This document shows, one piece after another, positions 59,977 through 64,000 of a stretch of DNA of 64,000 nucleotides. Within the stretch, counting starts at the first letter, position 1. Each line of letters opens with the position of its first letter. The notes beneath the pieces were generated by a model. That model saw nothing but the letters and a program-made list of their open reading frames with translations. It was not told the DNA's origin and ran no database searches. The DNA is from Xenorhabdus doucetiae (GTDB lineage: Bacteria; Pseudomonadota; Gammaproteobacteria; Enterobacterales; Enterobacteriaceae): the NCBI RefSeq assembly GCF_000968195.1, contig NZ_FO704550.1, positions 2,728,001-2,792,000 of the forward strand, read 5' to 3'. The position numbers and the translations under genes are program-made.

Positions 59977-61287
59977 ATGGGTCGTTCTTCAACAAAAGTC
60001 ATACCGCAAAAGGAACGTGTCGCTATTGTCAGCGGGTTGCGCATCCCTTTTGCGAAACAGGCAACTTTCTACCACGGTATTCCGGCTGTTGACTTGGGAA
60101 AGGCTGTCGTCAGCGAGCTGGTCATTAGGAGCGGTTTGTCGCCTGAGAAGATCGACCAATTAGTTTTTGGACAGGTTGTGCAAATGCCGGAAGCCCCTAA
60201 TATTGCAAGGGAAATTGTTTTAGGCACCGGCTTAAGTGTGAATACGGATGCTTATAGTGTTTCCCGTGCCTGTGCGACAAGTTTTCAGGCAATTGCAAAC
60301 GTGGCTGAAAGTATTATGGCGGGTACCGTCAATGTGGGGATTGCAGGGGGAGCGGATTCCTCATCCGTCTTGCCCATTGGCGTGACTAAGTCATTAGCCC
60401 GCACTTTAGTGGACATGAACAAAGCCAAAAGCCTCTCCCAACGATTAAAATTACTCAGTCGGTTGAAATTACGTGATTTATTGCCCGTCTCTCCTGCGGT
60501 TGCCGAGTATTCTACGGGATTGAGAATGGGGGATACCGCAGAGCAGATGGCAAAGACCTACCACATCAGCCGCGAAGATCAGGATGCCTTGGCGCACCGT
60601 TCCCATGTATTGGCAGCGAAGGCTTGGGAGCAAGGGCTTTTGCAACAGGAAGTGATTTCGGCCTATTTCCCGCCATACAGCCAGACATTGGCAGAAGATA
60701 ACAACATCAGAAAAAATTCAACGTTGGCTTCTTATGCCAAATTGCGTCCGGCTTTTGATCGCAAATATGGCACCGTGACTGCGGCAAACAGCACGCCACT
60801 GACGGATGGTGCAGCCGCCGTGATGTTAATGCGGGAATCGGTTGCCAAAGCACTCGGCATGACGCCGCTGGGATATTTACGCAGTTATGCGTTTTCTGCT
60901 ATTGATGTTTGGCAGGACATGTTACTGGGGCCGTCTTATGCCACACCGCTGGCACTGGATCGTGCCGGTATCACACTGAATGAACTCACTCTCATCGATA
61001 TGCACGAAGCCTTTGCTGCGCAAACCCTCACGAATCTAAACATGTTTGCCAGTGAAAAATTTGCCCGTGAAAAATTGGGGCGCACTCAGGCAATGGGGGA
61101 AGTAGATATGGATAAATTCAATGTGTTGGGAGGCTCCATTGCTTATGGGCATCCATTTGCGGCGACAGGCGCCAGAATGGTGACCCAGACGTTGAATGAA
61201 TTGCGTCGCCGTGGTGGTGGGTTTGGGTTAACGACAGCTTGTGCCGCAGGTGGTTTGGGTGCAGCAATGGTCTTGGAGGTGGAATAA
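59977..61287 (+). CDS. fadI: FadI, 3-ketoacyl-CoA thiolase
   Basis: A 436-residue thiolase, the same length as E. coli FadI. The nucleophile Cys is in SRACATS (Cys 99), the His in GHPFAATG and the second Cys in [10 protein letters not shown]. It cleaves 3-ketoacyl-CoA to acetyl-CoA and is the beta-subunit of the FadIJ complex used mainly in anaerobic beta-oxidation. The stop overlaps the fadJ start by one base (TAATG). GGAG precedes the start. A FadR operator lies upstream. Confidence 0.97.
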   Translation: MGRSSTKVIPQKERVAIVSGLRIPFAKQATFYHGIPAVDLGKAVVSELVIRSGLSPEKIDQLVFGQVVQMPEAPNIAREIVLGTGLSVNTDAYSVSRACATSFQAIANVAESIMAGTVNVGIAGGADSSSVLPIGVTKSLARTLVDMNKAKSLSQRLKLLSRLKLRDLLPVSPAVAEYSTGLRMGDTAEQMAKTYHISREDQDALAHRSHVLAAKAWEQGLLQQEVISAYFPPYSQTLAEDNNIRKNSTLASYAKLRPAFDRKYGTVTAANSTPLTDGAAAVMLMRESVAKALGMTPLGYLRSYAFSAIDVWQDMLLGPSYATPLALDRAGITLNELTLIDMHEAFAAQTLTNLNMFASEKFAREKLGRTQAMGEVDMDKFNVLGGSIAYGHPFAATGARMVTQTLNELRRRGGGFGLTTACAAGGLGAAMVLEVE

Positions 61288-63485
61288 TGGTTCAGGCTGA
61301 AAAAGCAACGGTGATCTCAGCAGCAATGCAACCGGAACAATCGGTATTCAGTTTTTCTGTCAGGGATGACAAGGTGGGGATCATCACCATTGATGTGCCG
61401 GGAGAGAAAGTTAACACACTGAAAGCCGAATTTGTCGATCAGTTCTTGGTCATATTTGAAAAAGCCCAACAAGTTTCAGATCTGAAAGGGCTGGTGATTA
61501 TCTCCGGTAAGCCAGATACCTTTATTGCTGGTGCCGATATTAGCATGATAGCTCACTGCCAATCCCCGCAAGAAGCGACAGAGCTGGCTGAAAAAGGGCA
61601 AAAACTCTTTGCGCAAATCGCCGATTATCCTTTACCGATTGTGGCTGCGATCCATGGTGCGTGCTTAGGCGGTGGGCTGGAGTTGGCATTGGCTTGTCAT
61701 GCGCGCATCTGTTCCTTGGATGAGAAAACCCGCCTTGGTTTGCCGGAAGTTCAGCTTGGCCTGTTACCGGGTTCAGGCGGGACGCAGCGATTACCGCGTT
61801 TGATTGGTGTCAGCGCTGCTCTGGACATCATATTGACCGGGCGTCAGCTTAAGGCAAAACAGGCGCAACGGTTAGGCGTGGTCGATGACGCGGTTCCTTT
61901 GGATATCTTGCTGGATGTTGCTGTGCAATATATTAAAAAGGGCAATGTTAAAAAAGGCATCGTGAAGCGTAAGCCATTGGCCTGGTCGCAGCGTGTGCTG
62001 GCAAGTACCTTGGGCAGGCCGTTATTATTCTCGATGGTGCACCAAAAAACGCGAGAAAAAACCCGTGGTCATTATCCCGCGCCAGAGAAAATTATCAATG
62101 TAATCCGGGCGGGTCTGGAAAAAGGTACGGAGAAAGGTTTTCAGCTTGAAGCCAAAGCATTTGGTGAGCTGGCGATGACGCCAGAATCAGAAGCATTGCG
62201 GAGCCTGTTTTTTGCTTCTACGGCGTTAAAAAATGAAACCGGTTCTTCAGAGCAGCCCGCCGAAATTAAACAGGTGGGGATTCTGGGCGGAGGCTTGATG
62301 GGGGGCGGTATTGCCAATGTCACCGCGACACGAGGAAACCTGCCTGTCCGTATTAAAGATATTAATGAAAAAGGCATCAATCAAGCACTGAAATATACTT
62401 GGGATCGCCTTTCCAAGCGGGTAAAACAGCGTCGATTAAAATCAGGTGAGCGTACTCGCCAGATGTCCCTGCTGTCAGGAAGCACGGATTACAGTGGATT
62501 TCAGCAAGCGGATATTGTCGTTGAAGCGGTATTTGAAGATTTAGTCTTGAAACGCAAAATGGTTGCCGAAATTGAAGAGCATACGAAACCCGAAACTATC
62601 TTTGCGTCTAACACCTCTTCATTGCCTATTCACAAGATCGCTGAGGTGGCGGCCCGGCCAGAGCAGGTCATTGGTCTTCACTATTTTAGCCCGGTAGATA
62701 AAATGCCGTTGGTGGAAGTCATTCCCCATGCAGGAACGAGTGAAAAAACGATTGCCACTGCCGTGGCCTTGGCGAAGAAACAGGGAAAAACCGCCATTGT
62801 TGTCGGAGATAAAGCGGGGTTTTATGTCAACCGAATTCTGACCCCCTACATTAATGAAGCGGGTTATTGTTTAGTGGAAGGTGAGCCTATTGAACATATC
62901 GATAGTGCATTGACAAACTTCGGCTTTCCGATTGGCCCCATCAATCTGCTGGATGAAGTGGGTATCGATGTCGGCACCAAAATTATCCCTATTCTGGTAG
63001 AACAATTGGGGAGCCGGTTTGCCGCGCCAGAGATGTTGGCCGCCATTTTGCAGGATGACCGGAAGGGCAAGAAGAATGGGCGCGGTTTTTATTTATATGC
63101 GAATAAAAAACGCGCATTCTGGCCTTTTGGGAAAAAATCCAAAAAAGAAGCAGACGCATCGGTTTATGCTTTATTAAATATCAAACCTGCGATAAAAATG
63201 TTGCCTGCTGATATCGCCCAGCGTTGTGTGATACTGATGCTGAATGAAGCCGTGCGCTGTTTGGAGGAAGGTATTATCAGAAGTCCCCGTGATGGCGATA
63301 TTGGGGCGGTATTTGGCATCGGATTTCCGCCATTCTTGGGCGGACCATTCCGTTACATGGATAAACTTGGCAGTGATAAAGTGGTTGAAATTTTACGTCG
63401 TCTGGAGGCGCAATATGGGGATCGATTTACCCCTTGTGAGTATTTAGTCCAGATGGCTGAACAGAAAAAGAAATTTTACGCATAA
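61287..63485 (+). CDS. fadJ: FadJ, multifunctional beta-oxidation alpha-subunit
   Basis: A 732-residue fusion of enoyl-CoA hydratase (about 35-210; [46 protein letters not shown]) and 3-hydroxyacyl-CoA dehydrogenase ([13 protein letters not shown]ossmann motif; [23 protein letters not shown]). It performs hydration and oxidation of trans-2-enoyl-CoA. It is about 18 residues longer than E. coli FadJ (714), mostly through an N-terminal polar extension; Met 14 is an alternative start nearer the E. coli N-terminus. Coupled to fadI by a TAATG overlap. Confidence 0.97.
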   Translation: MVQAEKATVISAAMQPEQSVFSFSVRDDKVGIITIDVPGEKVNTLKAEFVDQFLVIFEKAQQVSDLKGLVIISGKPDTFIAGADISMIAHCQSPQEATELAEKGQKLFAQIADYPLPIVAAIHGACLGGGLELALACHARICSLDEKTRLGLPEVQLGLLPGSGGTQRLPRLIGVSAALDIILTGRQLKAKQAQRLGVVDDAVPLDILLDVAVQYIKKGNVKKGIVKRKPLAWSQRVLASTLGRPLLFSMVHQKTREKTRGHYPAPEKIINVIRAGLEKGTEKGFQLEAKAFGELAMTPESEALRSLFFASTALKNETGSSEQPAEIKQVGILGGGLMGGGIANVTATRGNLPVRIKDINEKGINQALKYTWDRLSKRVKQRRLKSGERTRQMSLLSGSTDYSGFQQADIVVEAVFEDLVLKRKMVAEIEEHTKPETIFASNTSSLPIHKIAEVAARPEQVIGLHYFSPVDKMPLVEVIPHAGTSEKTIATAVALAKKQGKTAIVVGDKAGFYVNRILTPYINEAGYCLVEGEPIEHIDSALTNFGFPIGPINLLDEVGIDVGTKIIPILVEQLGSRFAAPEMLAAILQDDRKGKKNGRGFYLYANKKRAFWPFGKKSKKEADASVYALLNIKPAIKMLPADIAQRCVILMLNEAVRCLEEGIIRSPRDGDIGAVFGIGFPPFLGGPFRYMDKLGSDKVVEILRRLEAQYGDRFTPCEYLVQMAEQKKKFYA

Positions 63486-63506
63486 CTTAAAACCAGACGG
63501 TGGATT

Positions 63507-63989
63507 ATGTATGTTTTTATTATGCGTCATGGTGATGCTGCTTTAGATGCAGTCAGTGATGCAGCACGGGAATTGACACCTCGCGGGTGTCAAGAATCAC
63601 AAAAAATGGCTTGTTGGCTTTCGCAGCAATCACCTGGCATTGATTGTGTGTTGGTCAGTCCTTATATCCGTGCAGAGCAAACGTTAAAGGTCGTGCGAGA
63701 AAACTTGGCACTGCCTGACAATGAAGAAATACTGGCTGAATTAACGCCATCGGGGGATGTCGCGCTGGTTGCCAGCTATTTACACGTTTTGTTAACCCAA
63801 GGGCACCAATCCGTATTGGTGGTTTCCCATTTACCGTTAGTCGGTTATTTGGTTTCTGAGCTTTGCCCTGGGCAAACTCCCCCGATGTTTGCCACATCCA
63901 GCATTGCTTGTGTCGAGCTGGATCACCAAACAGAAAAAGGCTGTCTGTTATGGCAAACATCTCCGGCGCAATTGGCGGCGAAATTGTGA
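63507..63989 (+). CDS. sixA: SixA, phosphohistidine phosphatase
   Basis: A 160-residue histidine phosphatase (E. coli SixA 161). The catalytic RHG motif is in FIMRHGDAALD (His 8) and the second His in VVSHLPLVGYL. In E. coli SixA removes phosphate from the nitrogen phosphotransferase protein NPr and was first described acting on ArcB. It follows fadJ by 21 bases, with a purine-rich GTGGATT upstream, in the same order as in E. coli. Confidence 0.96.
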   Translation: MYVFIMRHGDAALDAVSDAARELTPRGCQESQKMACWLSQQSPGIDCVLVSPYIRAEQTLKVVRENLALPDNEEILAELTPSGDVALVASYLHVLLTQGHQSVLVVSHLPLVGYLVSELCPGQTPPMFATSSIACVELDHQTEKGCLLWQTSPAQLAAKL

Positions 63990-64000
63990 TCAATCCATCT

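Overview
The window looks like the chromosome of an enteric bacterium of the Xenorhabdus/Photorhabdus group (Morganellaceae), with Xenorhabdus the better guess. The housekeeping gene order follows the E. coli nuo - lrhA - alaA - yfbR - yfbS - yfbT - yfbV - ackA - pta block and the argW - mlaA - fadL - yfcZ - fadI - fadJ - sixA block almost gene for gene. A giant orphan nonribosomal peptide synthetase (NRPS), IS630 elements, AT-rich foreign genes and a HexA-type LrhA regulator sit between or beside these blocks. The genus call is inference from gene content only.

Bases 1-6010 form a biofilm and cyclic-di-GMP region: the end of pgaB, then pgaC and pgaD (poly-N-acetylglucosamine synthesis), a YfiR-DgcN-YfiB signalling operon (diguanylate cyclase with periplasmic and outer-membrane regulators) and a membrane EAL phosphodiesterase. 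PgaC/PgaD need c-di-GMP in E. coli, so production, removal and use of the signal lie side by side. An unknown gene (6215-6679) and a BetT-type choline transporter (6883-8877) follow on the minus strand.

Bases 9200-24161 (minus strand) are the complete nuoABCDEFGHIJKLMN operon for respiratory complex I, with a canonical terminator after nuoN. Upstream lies hexA/lrhA, flanked on both sides by more than 700 bases without genes. Its leader carries a candidate pairing site for the sRNA ArcZ. alaA, an AT-rich AlaX-type editing protein preceded by a 21-codon hydrophobic ORF, yfbR, yfbS, hxpA, yfbV and the ackA-pta acetate pathway follow.

Bases 36686-56635 are an accessory island between pta and tRNA-Arg(CCU). 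It holds an 11.6-kb NRPS gene with domain order C-A-T-C-A-T-C-A-T-C-T: the last module has no adenylation domain and there is no thioesterase. Next come an intact IS630 with 22-bp inverted repeats, a second IS630 read through an A7 frameshift, a translationally coupled operon of a large serine recombinase and two ParB/RepB-like proteins (the last one truncated), two orphan ORFs, a decayed third IS630 and the N-terminal stub of a P4-type integrase next to the tRNA. This tRNA is also the KplE1 prophage site in E. coli, so the segment is read as a repeatedly invaded integration hot spot.

Bases 56899-63989 return to core genes: mlaA (outer-membrane lipid asymmetry), fadL (fatty-acid uptake), yfcZ, fadI-fadJ (anaerobic beta-oxidation) and sixA (phosphohistidine phosphatase), with FadR-like operators at the fad genes.
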